Assembly (NCBI RefSeq): GCF_000735345.1
Contig: NZ_JMPJ01000066.1
Span: 186,001-250,000, forward strand
Source of the DNA: Ewingella americana ATCC 33852
GTDB lineage: Bacteria > Pseudomonadota > Gammaproteobacteria > Enterobacterales > Enterobacteriaceae
DNA: 64,000 nt
Direction of reading: 5' to 3'
Made by a program: the position numbers and the translations under genes. The notes below the pieces were generated by a model. That model saw only the letters and a program-made list of their open reading frames with translations. It did no database searches and was not told where the DNA came from. The stretch's first letter is position 1. Every line of letters starts with the position of its first letter. Of the stretch, positions 53,640 to 63,755 are shown piece by piece.

Positions 53640-55739
53640 ATGAATAAATTCCTATTCTCCCTGCTCGTACTTCTTTTACTGCCCGTTGCGGCAGTTATTA
53701 TCATTACCCCTATGGATAGCCAGAAACAGTATATTTTTGGCTTAATCAGTATCGGCCTGTTATTTATTCTGGGTCGCATCAAGCACCGCCGAATTTCTAT
53801 TGTATTGGTTATTCTGTCGTTGCTGATGTCCACCCGATATATCTACTATCGGGCCACTGAAACCCTGCATTTCAATTCCACTATTGAAACCATTTTGGGC
53901 TTGGGCTTATTTTTGGCGGATATTTATGTCTGGGTGGTGTTAATTCTGGCCTATTTGCAGACCATGTGGCCATTGAATCGCACCATCGAACCATTGCCTG
54001 CCGACATGTCATTGTGGCCGACGGTGGATATTTATATCCCCAGTTATAACGAAAGTCTGGACGTGGTTCGTGACACAGTACTTGCGGCACAATGCATTGA
54101 TTACCCTAAAGATAAGCTCAAAATCTATCTATTGGATGACGGCAAGCGCGACGAGTTTGCGGTGTTCGCCGCCGACGTCGGCGTGGGGTATATCACCCGC
54201 AATAATAACGCTCACGCCAAAGCCGGTAATTTAAATAACGCGATGAAATTAACCCGTGGCGAGTTGATTTGTATTTTCGACTGCGACCACGTGGCGACCC
54301 GAGTCTTTTTACAGGCCACCGTCGGTGGTTTCCTGAAAGACGAAAAATTGGCGCTGGTGCAGACGCCGCACTATTTCTATTCCCCCGATCCTTTCGAGCG
54401 CAACCTGTCGATTGGTCGCAATATTCCCAAAGAAGGCTCGCTGTTTTATGGCCCCATTCAGAAAGGGAATGATAATTGGAACGCCACCTTCTTCTGCGGC
54501 TCCTGCGCCGTTATTCGCCGCAGCGCGCTGGATGAAATTGGCGGCTTTGCGGTAGAAACCGTGACTGAAGATGCCCACACCGCGCTGAAAATGCAGCGTC
54601 TGGGCTGGAAATCGGCTTTCTTGGCTATTCCGCTGGCGGCGGGTTTAGCTACCGAGCGACTGGGGCTGCACGTCATTCAGCGTACTCGCTGGGCGCGCGG
54701 CATGACGCAAATCCTGCGCATGGATAACCCACTGTTTGGTCGCGGCCTGACCTTCCCGCAGCGTCTTTGCTACCTGAACGCGATGATAAGCTTCCAGTCC
54801 GGCTTGCCGCGCGTGGTGTTCCTGACCGCGCCAATCGCCTTCCTGCTGTTCAACCTGAATATCATCGCCTCCTCTTCAAGCCTGATTTTTGCCTACGCCC
54901 TGCCGCATCTGGTGATGTCGATTTACATGAACTCGCGGCTGAACGGTAAATTCCGCTACTCCTTCTGGGGCGAAGTGTATGACACGGTCATGGCCTTCCA
55001 TCTGATTATCCCGACCCTGCTGACGCTGGTTTCGCCGAAAAGAGGCAAATTCAACGTGACGGACAAAGGCGGGCTGCTCGACAACGGCTTCTTTGACTTC
55101 CACATCGTTAAGCCACACATGATCGCGCTGGCACTGATGCTGATGGGCATCGGCTGGGGGCTGATCCGCGTGGTGTTCCACAACTATTTCGACGTCGATC
55201 CGAGCGTTATCGCGCTCAACGTGGCGTGGGGCAGCTTCAGCGTGCTTATCCTGCTGGCGGCCATCGCCGTGGCGAAAGAGACCCGTCAGGTGCGCAAAAC
55301 CATTCGGGTGGAAGCCGCCATTCCGGCCATCATTCACTACGCCAACGGCATCTCCCTGCGCACCCAAACCATTGATATGTCGATGGGCGGCGTGCAGTTG
55401 GTGACGCCGGACGAGCGTTATATCAATGAAGAGATTGAAGAGGTAGAAATCCAGCTGGCCTCGGGCGCGGAGAGCTTCCCGGTCAGCCAGATCAGCGCCA
55501 ATAAAGACCGTATCCGCCTGCAATTCGAAAATCTGCCGTTGGATAAACGCCGCGAGCTGGTGCGCGTGGTGCTGTCGCGCGCCGATGCGTGGATTGGTGA
55601 TGAATACCCGCAAGACCGCCCGCTTCATTCGCTGTTCGGCATTGCGCGTTGCGTCTTTGACCTGTTCTTCGGCACTTGGCGCGAGCGTCGGGTCAAAAAT
55701 AAGCTGCAAAAATCAGCCAGCAAGAGTGAGGCAGCATGA
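53640..55739 (+). CDS. bcsA: Cellulose synthase catalytic subunit BcsA
   Basis: Inner-membrane GT2 processive synthase making beta-1,4-glucan from UDP-glucose, switched on by c-di-GMP. 699 residues: about eight helices around the GT domain with LLDDGK (about 165), FDCDH (DxD, about 212), TEDAHTALK (TED, about 307) and QRTRWARG (QxxRW, about 345); then a PilZ domain with RKTIR (about 552) and DMSMGG. It lacks the roughly 150-residue N-terminal extension of E. coli BcsA (872), as expected for a type I operon. Overlaps bcsB by ATGA. Confidence 0.97.
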   Translation: MNKFLFSLLVLLLLPVAAVIIITPMDSQKQYIFGLISIGLLFILGRIKHRRISIVLVILSLLMSTRYIYYRATETLHFNSTIETILGLGLFLADIYVWVVLILAYLQTMWPLNRTIEPLPADMSLWPTVDIYIPSYNESLDVVRDTVLAAQCIDYPKDKLKIYLLDDGKRDEFAVFAADVGVGYITRNNNAHAKAGNLNNAMKLTRGELICIFDCDHVATRVFLQATVGGFLKDEKLALVQTPHYFYSPDPFERNLSIGRNIPKEGSLFYGPIQKGNDNWNATFFCGSCAVIRRSALDEIGGFAVETVTEDAHTALKMQRLGWKSAFLAIPLAAGLATERLGLHVIQRTRWARGMTQILRMDNPLFGRGLTFPQRLCYLNAMISFQSGLPRVVFLTAPIAFLLFNLNIIASSSSLIFAYALPHLVMSIYMNSRLNGKFRYSFWGEVYDTVMAFHLIIPTLLTLVSPKRGKFNVTDKGGLLDNGFFDFHIVKPHMIALALMLMGIGWGLIRVVFHNYFDVDPSVIALNVAWGSFSVLILLAAIAVAKETRQVRKTIRVEAAIPAIIHYANGISLRTQTIDMSMGGVQLVTPDERYINEEIEEVEIQLASGAESFPVSQISANKDRIRLQFENLPLDKRRELVRVVLSRADAWIGDEYPQDRPLHSLFGIARCVFDLFFGTWRERRVKNKLQKSASKSEAA

Positions 55740-58216
55740 AGTCATTACCCCATAAATCAATAGCTTCTGGGCTATATCGCCGTTTGTCCCAAGGCGCGCT
55801 GCTGGCGTTAGGCATGCTGCCTCTGGCGCAAACCAGCGCGGAAGATGCGCCCGTGGCGGCTAATACCGACGCCAGCGCCCTGCCCGCTTCACCTTCGTGG
55901 ATGCCACCCGCGCCTGCGGCTTCCGCCGTGGAAACCGCGACGCCGCAGCCGGAAACCGCCACACCAGCAGAAACAGCGCCCGCGCCGGTGGTACAAGCCA
56001 CGCCTGCACCGGTAGAAACCGCCCCGGCCCCGGCTGCCGTTGAAGCCGCGCCAGCGCCGGTCGCCATGGTTCAGCCTTTCGCCAACAGCATTAGCGTGGC
56101 CGATATGGGCCAGAAGCACGGCTTAACCCTGAGTGGCGGTCAGCTTCAGTCCGGGATTATCTTCACCCTGCCAACCGATCAGGTGATCACCAACGCCAAG
56201 CTATCACTGGCTTTGAAAATCTCCCCGGCGCTGATTGCCCGCAACACCACGCTGGAGCTGATGCTCAACGGCCAGCCGCTGGGCAGCCTGCCGCTGAGCG
56301 AAGAGAGCAGCGCCGGTGACCTGTTCGAGCTGGATATCCCGTCAGCCATGGTGGTGTCGCGCAACAACCTCAGTTTCCGCGTGCATGACAACAACACCAT
56401 GGCCTGCGAGAAAGACCAGTCCGACAAGTATTGGGTGACGGTGCGGCCCACCTCGCACATCAATTTGGAAGGCCAGCAGCTGAATACCGGCCGCGACCTC
56501 GGCAAGTTCCCGCGCCCGTTCTTCGACGCGCTGGAGATGCAGGAATCCACCGTGCCGATGGCCTTCACCTCGTCGCTACAGCCGCAGGATGTCAGCGCGG
56601 CGGCGATGGTCGCCTCCTATTTGGGCGTGCTGTCTGACTATCGCGGCGTAGACTTCCCGGTGGTGCTGAATGACTTACCTCAGCAGAGCGGGATTGTTTT
56701 TGGCAAACCGGGGGACAAAATTGGCTCACTGACGCTACCTGTCAGTCAGGGTCCGCGCATCCAACTGATTGATAACCCGAATAATCCGGTCTACAAGCTG
56801 CTGCTGATCACCGGCAATGACGAAAATCAGCTGCGTCAGGCGGCCTATCGTCTGGTCAGCGCCCCGCTTCCGGCCAACACCGAGTCTCTGGACGTCACCC
56901 AGCAGACCATTCCGGCGCGCCAGCCTTACGACGCGCCGCACTGGATTGACACTTCGCGCCCGGTGACGCTGGGTGAACTGGTCGCGCGCGACCAGAGTCC
57001 GCTGACCGCCACCGGCATTTACCATAACGAAATCCACGTGCCGTTCCGCGCCGCGCCGGACCTGTTTATGTGGGATGGTCACACCATTCCGGTGAAAATC
57101 GATTACCGTTTCCCGACAGAAAACTGGATTGATGAAGAGAACTCGCAGCTCAATGTGTCGATTAACGGCACCTTCCTGCGCAACCTGACGGTGAATAAAG
57201 TTGGCCTGCTGGAGAGCGTCTGGCGGCGCATCGGCTTCGACAGCCGTCAGGAGAGCTACAACCTTCAGCTCCAGCCATACCTGATTTATGGTGATAACCA
57301 GCTGGCGTTCTACTTCGATATTCAGCCGAAGAAAGACGCGCCGTGCAGCATCATGAGCAGCGACAACATTAAGAGCCGCATCGACCCGAACTCTTACATC
57401 GACCTGAGCAACAGCTACCACTTTGCCCAGCTGCCGAACCTCTCTTACTTCGTCGGCGCGTCCTTCCCGTTCTCCAAACAGGCGGACTTCGCCGACACGC
57501 TGATGCTGTTGCCAGAAGCGCCGTCGGCCGGGGAGATCCATACCCTGCTAAACATGGCGGCGCGCGCGGGCAATGCCACCGGCGTGCCGGTAAATCATGT
57601 GGAAGTAGCGTTTGGGCTGAAAGGCAACGAGCAGGATAACCCGCTGTTTGATCGCGATATTTTGGCTATCAGCACGCTGGGAGATTCGCCGTTTAACCAG
57701 CAACTGCTGCACGACTCGCCGTTTGCCATCAACAACAGTTCGCTGAGTGTGAAAACGCCGGACCAGTGGCAAAGCGTGCTGGACGCACTGACTGGCGACT
57801 GGTATCGCCAGCCGCTGGACGCCGACCGTTACCTCTCTTCCACCGGCGCGTGGCGCGGCTTTGTGAGCTATCGCTCGCCGTGGTCGCCGTCCCACGTGGT
57901 GGTGGTCGCCACCGGCACCGACGACCAGCAGCTGCTGAAAATCCACAGCGACCTAAAGTCGTCGAAGATTAACGCCGGGGTGCGTGGCGACTTAGCCATT
58001 GTCACCGATGAAAACGGCATTCGCAGCTTCACCGTCGGCAAGCAGTTCCCGACTGGCCAGATGCCGTGGTACATGATGGTCATCTGGTACGCCAGCTCGC
58101 ACATCGTGATTTTGTCGCTGATAACCGTGGGCATTTCCCTGCTGCTTGGCCTCAGCCTGTATGTCCTGCTGGCAAGGCACGCGGCGAAGCGCCTGGGTAA
58201 GAAGCCGACGCAATGA
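55736..58216 (+). CDS. bcsB: Cellulose synthase periplasmic subunit BcsB
   Basis: Periplasmic partner that guides the glucan and is anchored by a C-terminal helix (about residues 785-812, IVILSLITVGISLLLGLSLY). An N-terminal signal (to about 40) is followed by an unusual 70-residue Pro/Ala/Thr/Glu-rich stretch before the first carbohydrate-binding domain (from about 115, SVADMGQKHGLTLSGGQLQS). 826 residues versus 779 in E. coli; the extra length is mostly this linker. Start ATG overlaps the bcsA stop. Confidence 0.95.
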   Translation: MKSLPHKSIASGLYRRLSQGALLALGMLPLAQTSAEDAPVAANTDASALPASPSWMPPAPAASAVETATPQPETATPAETAPAPVVQATPAPVETAPAPAAVEAAPAPVAMVQPFANSISVADMGQKHGLTLSGGQLQSGIIFTLPTDQVITNAKLSLALKISPALIARNTTLELMLNGQPLGSLPLSEESSAGDLFELDIPSAMVVSRNNLSFRVHDNNTMACEKDQSDKYWVTVRPTSHINLEGQQLNTGRDLGKFPRPFFDALEMQESTVPMAFTSSLQPQDVSAAAMVASYLGVLSDYRGVDFPVVLNDLPQQSGIVFGKPGDKIGSLTLPVSQGPRIQLIDNPNNPVYKLLLITGNDENQLRQAAYRLVSAPLPANTESLDVTQQTIPARQPYDAPHWIDTSRPVTLGELVARDQSPLTATGIYHNEIHVPFRAAPDLFMWDGHTIPVKIDYRFPTENWIDEENSQLNVSINGTFLRNLTVNKVGLLESVWRRIGFDSRQESYNLQLQPYLIYGDNQLAFYFDIQPKKDAPCSIMSSDNIKSRIDPNSYIDLSNSYHFAQLPNLSYFVGASFPFSKQADFADTLMLLPEAPSAGEIHTLLNMAARAGNATGVPVNHVEVAFGLKGNEQDNPLFDRDILAISTLGDSPFNQQLLHDSPFAINNSSLSVKTPDQWQSVLDALTGDWYRQPLDADRYLSSTGAWRGFVSYRSPWSPSHVVVVATGTDDQQLLKIHSDLKSSKINAGVRGDLAIVTDENGIRSFTVGKQFPTGQMPWYMMVIWYASSHIVILSLITVGISLLLGLSLYVLLARHAAKRLGKKPTQ

Positions 58217-58264
58217 ACATAACAATAACGATGATATCTGACTCGGCGATCACCGGAGTTAACC

Positions 58265-61200
58265 ATGAAAAACAATAAGCTATCTCTGGCGGTGTTCAGG
58301 GCTATTTATCTGGTAGGGATCGCCGGGTTGGGAAGTGCTGCGTGGGCGGCTCAGGCGGCGGATACCTCCAATCCGGCGTTGAAAGCCTTGTTCGATCAGG
58401 CGGCCTACTGGCATGACCGCGCCCACGACGATTTAGCCAAAGACGCGCTGAACAAAGTGCTGCTGGTTGACCCGAATAACGCGCAGGCGCTCTATTTGAT
58501 GTCGCTCTATTCGATGCAAAGCGGCGACAAGGCGGCAGCCAACCAGTGGCGGGACAAACTGAGCGCGGTTTCGCCGCAGGACCCGCGCCTCGACTCGCTG
58601 AACAACGCCAAGGCAGTGCAATCTATTCCTCCGGCCCAGCTAGCCGCCGCGCGACAGATGGCGACTCAGGGCAATATCAGCGGCGCGCTGACCGCCTACC
58701 GTTCGCTGTTCAATGGCGACCAGCCGCTGGACAGTCTGGCCAACGAATATTACCTGACCATGGCGGGCGACAAGTCCCTGCAACCGCAGGCGATTCAAGG
58801 CTTACAACAGCGCGTGGCCCAGCATCCGGAAGACGCCACGGCGCGGCTGGCTTTGGGAAAAGTACTGACTTATCAGGAATCTACTCGCCGTGACGGCATT
58901 AATCTGCTCGGCAGCATGGCGGCCAACAGCCCGGAGGCCGATCGCTCACTGCGTCAGGCTTTATTGTGGATGGTGCCGCGCGAAAGCGATCGCGAGTTGT
59001 ATCAGGGTTATCAGGCACGTCATCCCAATGACACCAGCGTGATGGCCTATTTCCAGAAAAACATTGGCGGCGCGGCGAAAAGTCAGGGGTTCGACGAGCT
59101 GAATAGCGGCAACGTCAACGATGCCAAATCGCAATTCGAAACCGTGTTAAACGGCAATCCAAACGACGCCGACGCGCTCGCCGGGCTGGGTTATATCGCC
59201 CAGCGCAACGGCGATTTCGCTGCGGCGGCGGATTACCTCTCGCGCGCGGCGCAACAGGGCGGCAGCAACAGCGCCCTGTTGGCGGCACAGGCGCAGGACT
59301 CGCAGTTTTATGCGCAACTGAGCAAAGCCAAAAATGACGCCGGAGCGGGCAACTTCGACGCCGCGCTTGCCAGCGTCACGCCGCTGACTCAGGCCAGTGG
59401 CGACAAAGGGCTGTCCGCCAGCCTGCTGCGCGCCGATATTTTGCGCCGTAAAGGCGACCTGCCCTCCGCCGAGCAGCAGTACAGCCAGCTCGGTGACAAT
59501 CAGGATGCCCGCGCGGGGCTGTACTACGTTTTACGCCAGCAAAATAAAACCGCCGAGGCCAATCAGGTGCTGCAAACCCTGCCGACCGCGCTGCGCAATA
59601 AGCTGCAACCCCCGGCGGTGGCTGACGTCATCGAGCCGATGCGCCGCCAAGCCGCGCAGGCCGTGGCTAATAATGACCCGCAGCGCGCCTTGATGATTCT
59701 GCAACAGGCGCGCGAGCGTCAGCCGAACAATGTCTGGGTGAAGCTGGACATCGCACGCATCCTGCAAAGACAAGGGCAAACCGGACAGGCGCAGTCTCTG
59801 ATGGCGAGCGCGAATCAGCCGGGCGCAGGAGCAACCGAACTCTACGCCGCCGCACTGTTCGCTTCAGAAACGCAGAACTGGTCCACCGCCAGCGCCCTGC
59901 TGGCGCGCATTCCACGTGCCAGCCAGACTCCCGCCATGCGTGAACTTGGCCAGCGGGCGAACTTCAATCAGCAGATGGCTTCGGCTGAAACCTATTTACG
60001 CCAAGGGGACAGCGCCGCGGCCGCCAACACCCTGCGTGCCTTAGCGCAGAACCCGCCCTCGGCCCCCGCCGATGCGGGCGCGCTGGCGAAAAACTTAGCC
60101 GCCACCGGGCAAATTCCGCTGGCGGTGCAGATTGTCCGCCAGAATATGCGCCAAGGGGTGCATGGCAATGCCGGAGACTATGCCGACCAGATAACCGTGC
60201 TGAATCAGGCCGGGCTGAGCGGCGAGGCGCAGGCGTTCTTGCAAAATCCGCAGATTCAGGCCAGCTCGACGCCGACCGAAATGGCCGGAATGCGCAACGG
60301 CTTTGTGATTAATCAGGCCGACGAACTGCGCGAGCAGGGCCAATACGCGGCGGCTTATGACAAGCTGGTTGTCGCCCTGCAGGCCGATCCGCAAAACCGC
60401 GACCTGATGCTGGCGATGGCTCGTCTGTACCAGTCCGGCAAAATGAATAAGCAGGCGGGTCAGGTTTATAACTACCTGATGAGCAACGATACTCCGACAC
60501 AGGACGCGCGCGTCGGCGCGATCAACGTCGCGCTGGCCGATGGCGATACCTCGCGGGCGCACCAATTGATGAATGGCTTAACCGGGCCACGCACGCCAGA
60601 CCGCCTGCTGCTGGCCGCAAGAGTTGCCGAAGCCGAAGGCGACCACCAGCAGGCGCTGGCGCTGCTGCGCTCGGCCAAAGGCAAGATGATCGGGCTGGAA
60701 GGCGCGGACGGCGGCTCGTCGCAGATTGCCGGATTGCAACTGAGCGACAATCCGTTCATCAACCGTTCTACCCGCACCTCGCGCACCACCACGCAGTCGG
60801 TGTATGGCACAGTGATGCCGTGGCAGCAGCCGGACCAAGTATCCTCCACCAGTACCGTGCCTCTGCCGGGCGCAGCGCCAACCGCCGTGGTTCAGCGCAA
60901 TGCCACTGAAAAGCAGATTGACGACATGCTCGACCAGCTGCAAGACAGAACCGCCAACTGGGTGCAGGGCGAACTGTCGGTGCGCGGGCGCGATGGGGAA
61001 AGTGGTCTGAGCCAGCTGACCGAAGCCAAAGCGCCGATGAGCTTCTCCTTCGTACCGTTCGACACGTCGCGCGTCACGCTGGGGGTCACGCCGGTCACGC
61101 TGGACGCGGGTTCAAGCAGCGGCAGCGCCAACAACCGCTTTGGTACTGGCGCGCTGCACGGCGAACTCAGCCCGCTGGCTCAGGCGCAGCAAAACGCCTC

Positions 61201-62101
61201 CAACACCCCGGCCTCGCCGTCGCAGTACATCGCCAAAGAGTCTTCGGGTTCGCAGAGCGAGTCCGGCGTCGAGCTGAACGCCGCGCTGAGTGGCGACAAC
61301 TACAAGGTGGACGTCGGCTCCACGCCGCTGGGTCAGGATTTAACTTCACTGGTCGGCGGCGCGCAGTGGGCGCCTAAGCTGGGCGACTTCACCACCCTGA
61401 CCGTGACCGCCGAACGCCGCGCGGTCAACGACAGCCTGCTTTCCTATGTCGGGGCCAGAGACGCCTATACGGGCAGCAAGTGGGGGCAAGTCACCAAAAA
61501 CGGCGGCAGCGTCAATTTATCCTATGACGACGGCGACGCCGGTTTCTACGCCGGTGGCGGCTACTACAGCTATCTAGGCGACCACGTCACCTCGAACAAG
61601 GCGGTGAACGCCAATGTCGGCCTGTACATTCGCCCGTACCGCTATGACGACCGCGAGTTGAAAACCGGGGTCAACGTCGGCTATATGAACTTCGACAAAA
61701 ACCTTAGTTACTTCAGCTATGGTCAGGGTGGCTATTTCAGCCCGCAGAACTACGTCAGCGTCTCCTTCCCGGTGGAGTACACCCAGAAGTATGATGATTG
61801 GGATCTGAAACTCAGCGGCTCGGTCGGCTACCAGTCTTACACGCAGGACGAAAGCCCTTACTTCCCTGAAGACTCAAACCTGCAAAACCAGTTAGAACAG
61901 CTGGTCGCCGACGGCAAAGCGCAGGAAGCCTTCTACTCCGGCGGCTCGAAGAACGGCATCGGCTGGAACGCGGGGATCGGCGGCAACTACCACCTGAACA
62001 AAAATATGCAGATTGGCGGGCAAGTGGGCTATGACACTTTCGGCGACTACAATGAAAGCAAAGCTCAACTCTACTTCCGCTATCTTATGGGCCAGAATTG
62101 A
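58265..62101 (+). CDS. bcsC: Cellulose export protein BcsC (TPR and outer-membrane barrel)
   Basis: Exports cellulose across the outer membrane. 1278 residues (E. coli 1157): signal peptide (to about 31), many TPR units (about 40-860, for example ALAGLGYIAQRNGDFAAAAD), a Ser/Pro-rich linker, then the BCSC_C barrel (about 960-1278) ending YFRYLMGQN with an aromatic-containing terminal strand. It starts 48 nt after bcsB with GGAG upstream; between the two genes no terminator is seen. Operon continues into bcsD with overlapping or touching frames. Confidence 0.95.
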   Translation: MKNNKLSLAVFRAIYLVGIAGLGSAAWAAQAADTSNPALKALFDQAAYWHDRAHDDLAKDALNKVLLVDPNNAQALYLMSLYSMQSGDKAAANQWRDKLSAVSPQDPRLDSLNNAKAVQSIPPAQLAAARQMATQGNISGALTAYRSLFNGDQPLDSLANEYYLTMAGDKSLQPQAIQGLQQRVAQHPEDATARLALGKVLTYQESTRRDGINLLGSMAANSPEADRSLRQALLWMVPRESDRELYQGYQARHPNDTSVMAYFQKNIGGAAKSQGFDELNSGNVNDAKSQFETVLNGNPNDADALAGLGYIAQRNGDFAAAADYLSRAAQQGGSNSALLAAQAQDSQFYAQLSKAKNDAGAGNFDAALASVTPLTQASGDKGLSASLLRADILRRKGDLPSAEQQYSQLGDNQDARAGLYYVLRQQNKTAEANQVLQTLPTALRNKLQPPAVADVIEPMRRQAAQAVANNDPQRALMILQQARERQPNNVWVKLDIARILQRQGQTGQAQSLMASANQPGAGATELYAAALFASETQNWSTASALLARIPRASQTPAMRELGQRANFNQQMASAETYLRQGDSAAAANTLRALAQNPPSAPADAGALAKNLAATGQIPLAVQIVRQNMRQGVHGNAGDYADQITVLNQAGLSGEAQAFLQNPQIQASSTPTEMAGMRNGFVINQADELREQGQYAAAYDKLVVALQADPQNRDLMLAMARLYQSGKMNKQAGQVYNYLMSNDTPTQDARVGAINVALADGDTSRAHQLMNGLTGPRTPDRLLLAARVAEAEGDHQQALALLRSAKGKMIGLEGADGGSSQIAGLQLSDNPFINRSTRTSRTTTQSVYGTVMPWQQPDQVSSTSTVPLPGAAPTAVVQRNATEKQIDDMLDQLQDRTANWVQGELSVRGRDGESGLSQLTEAKAPMSFSFVPFDTSRVTLGVTPVTLDAGSSSGSANNRFGTGALHGELSPLAQAQQNASNTPASPSQYIAKESSGSQSESGVELNAALSGDNYKVDVGSTPLGQDLTSLVGGAQWAPKLGDFTTLTVTAERRAVNDSLLSYVGARDAYTGSKWGQVTKNGGSVNLSYDDGDAGFYAGGGYYSYLGDHVTSNKAVNANVGLYIRPYRYDDRELKTGVNVGYMNFDKNLSYFSYGQGGYFSPQNYVSVSFPVEYTQKYDDWDLKLSGSVGYQSYTQDESPYFPEDSNLQNQLEQLVADGKAQEAFYSGGSKNGIGWNAGIGGNYHLNKNMQIGGQVGYDTFGDYNESKAQLYFRYLMGQN

Positions 62102-62121
62102 TCTTAGTGACGGAAAAAACC

Positions 62122-62601
62122 ATGCAACAACAAGACTATACACAGGTAGAGCAGCAGTATTATCGCCAGCGTAAACAGACTTCAGGCTGGCAAAATCTGG
62201 TGCAGGTGCTGTTCTCAGGGATCCTTTCCTCAGCGGATGATGAAGACGGGCGACGCTTTCTGGCACTGATGGGCAGCAATCTAGCCAAGCAGTACCCGCT
62301 GGCGGCGGCAGCCACCTTGGGCGAGTTGGAAGACCAGCTCAATCAACTGCTCGGCCAGTTCGACTGGGGTGTAGTGAAGATTGAAGCCACCAACCAACAG
62401 CTGACGCTGGCGCACATCGCTTGGCCTGCGGCCCCGCAGGGCAGCGATGAATCCCTGTGGCAAATGGCGCTGGTTGCGGTACTGGAAGGGGCTTACGGCG
62501 AATGGTTACTGGCACAGGGCGGGCAGCCTTCGGTGTCACTCCGCTGGCAGGAAAGCGGCCGCGAAGGCGCGCTGCTTTTCCGTTATCAAAATGGATTGTA
62601 A
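62122..62601 (+). CDS. bcsD: Cellulose synthase subunit BcsD
   Basis: 159-residue periplasmic subunit known from Komagataeibacter, where an octameric ring channels glucan chains and helps crystalline ribbon assembly. Marks: QQDYTQVEQQYYRQR near the start, GWQNLVQVLFSGILSSADD, then RFLALMGSNLAKQYPLAAA. The ATG at 62122 (ACGGAA upstream) is preferred; TTG at 62098 (overlapping bcsC) and GTG at 62107 are also in frame. Absent from E. coli; defines this as a type I operon. It is followed by bcsZ after 9 nt. Confidence 0.9.
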   Translation: MQQQDYTQVEQQYYRQRKQTSGWQNLVQVLFSGILSSADDEDGRRFLALMGSNLAKQYPLAAAATLGELEDQLNQLLGQFDWGVVKIEATNQQLTLAHIAWPAAPQGSDESLWQMALVAVLEGAYGEWLLAQGGQPSVSLRWQESGREGALLFRYQNGL

Positions 62602-62610
62602 GGAATTTTT

Positions 62611-63639
62611 ATGTTGTCAGTTCGGGCACGTCGCCTGCTGTTGTGGCTTGGCGTTTTCTGTTCACTGGTTTCAGCAACACTGTTCTCAGCGGCAGTAATG
62701 GCGCAGAACAGTGGCTGGTCAGAGTATAAAAGTCGATTTCTGCTGGCCGACGGGCGCATCGCCGATACCGCCAACAAAGGCGTGAGTCACACCGAGGGGC
62801 AGGGTTTCAGCATGCTGCTGGCGGTGTACAACAATGACCAGAAGAGTTTCGACCAGCTGTGGCAGTGGGCCAATAAGAATCTTTATCGCAAGGATATTGG
62901 CCTCTATTCTTGGCGCTATGACCCGAACGCCACCCCCAAAGTGGCGGATAAAAACAACGCGTCTGATGGCGATACCTTGATGGCTTGGGCGCTGCTGCTG
63001 GCGGGCGATCAGTGGCATGACCCGCGCTACACGCAGGCTTCGAACAAACTCCAGTCCGCGCTCATCAAGAATACGGTGATCGACTACGCCGGATATAAAG
63101 TGATGCTGCCGGGTGTTTCGGGCTTTAACCAGACCAGCTCGATAACCCTCAATCCGTCCTATTTTCTGTTCCCCGCGTGGCAGGCTTTCTACCAGCATAG
63201 CCATTTGAAAGTATGGAAAGATCTCGACGAAAGCGGCGTCGCGCTGCTCGGCAAGATGACCTTTGGCGAACTGCGTTTGCCGACCGACTGGGTGACGCTG
63301 CAAGCCGACGGCACCCTGCTGCCTTCCAGCAAATGGCCGCCGCGCTTTAGCTACGACGCAGTGCGCATCCCGCTGTACCTCGGCTGGGCGCACGCTGGCA
63401 GCCCAAATCTCGCGCCCTATATCCAGTGGTGGCAGAAGTCCCCGCGCGACACCACGCCTGCTTGGGTTGACGTCATGACCGGCACCAAAGCCGACTACAA
63501 CATGTCCCCCGGCCTGCTGGCCATCCGCGACTTCACCATGGCCAACCGCAGCGCCATCAGCCCCGACCTCGCCCCCAAAGATGACTACTACTCCTCGTCC
63601 CTGCAACTGCTGGCGTGGTGGGCGAGTCAGGGGAAATAA
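62611..63639 (+). CDS. bcsZ: Endo-1,4-beta-glucanase BcsZ (GH8)
   Basis: Periplasmic cellulase that trims nascent glucan. 342 residues: signal peptide (residues 1-32, cleavage near VMA-QN), then the GH8 acid in HTEGQGFSMLLAVYN (catalytic Glu about 62), DGDTLMAWALLLAG, LNPSYFLFPAW and FSYDAVRIPLYLGWA. E. coli BcsZ has 368 residues. Last gene of the operon; in E. coli bcsZ sits between bcsB and bcsC, here after bcsD. AGGAA precedes the ATG. Confidence 0.95.
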   Translation: MLSVRARRLLLWLGVFCSLVSATLFSAAVMAQNSGWSEYKSRFLLADGRIADTANKGVSHTEGQGFSMLLAVYNNDQKSFDQLWQWANKNLYRKDIGLYSWRYDPNATPKVADKNNASDGDTLMAWALLLAGDQWHDPRYTQASNKLQSALIKNTVIDYAGYKVMLPGVSGFNQTSSITLNPSYFLFPAWQAFYQHSHLKVWKDLDESGVALLGKMTFGELRLPTDWVTLQADGTLLPSSKWPPRFSYDAVRIPLYLGWAHAGSPNLAPYIQWWQKSPRDTTPAWVDVMTGTKADYNMSPGLLAIRDFTMANRSAISPDLAPKDDYYSSSLQLLAWWASQGK

Positions 63640-63645
63640 TTGTAT

Positions 63646-63680
63646 ATATGCAATGGATTGGCTGAGTATCCATTGCATAT
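63646..63680 (+). repeat. Stem-loop after bcsZ
   Basis: Perfect 13-bp arms ATATGCAATGGAT (63646-63658) and ATCCATTGCATAT (63668-63680) with a 9-nt loop, starting 6 nt past the bcsZ stop. No T run; it probably stabilises the bcs transcript end ahead of the true terminator. Confidence 0.7.
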
Positions 63681-63698
63681 TTAATATGATTTGGACGA

Positions 63699-63725
63699 AA
63701 AAAAGCCCGCAATCGCGGGCTTTTT
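63699..63725. terminator. Bidirectional terminator between bcsZ and dppF
   Basis: GCCCGC (63705-63710) pairs with GCGGGC (63715-63720), with an A run on the left and TTTTT on the right, so it ends both converging operons. Confidence 0.9.
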
Positions 63726-63755
63726 GTTTTGCAGCAGACGGGTCGAAGCCAGAGG

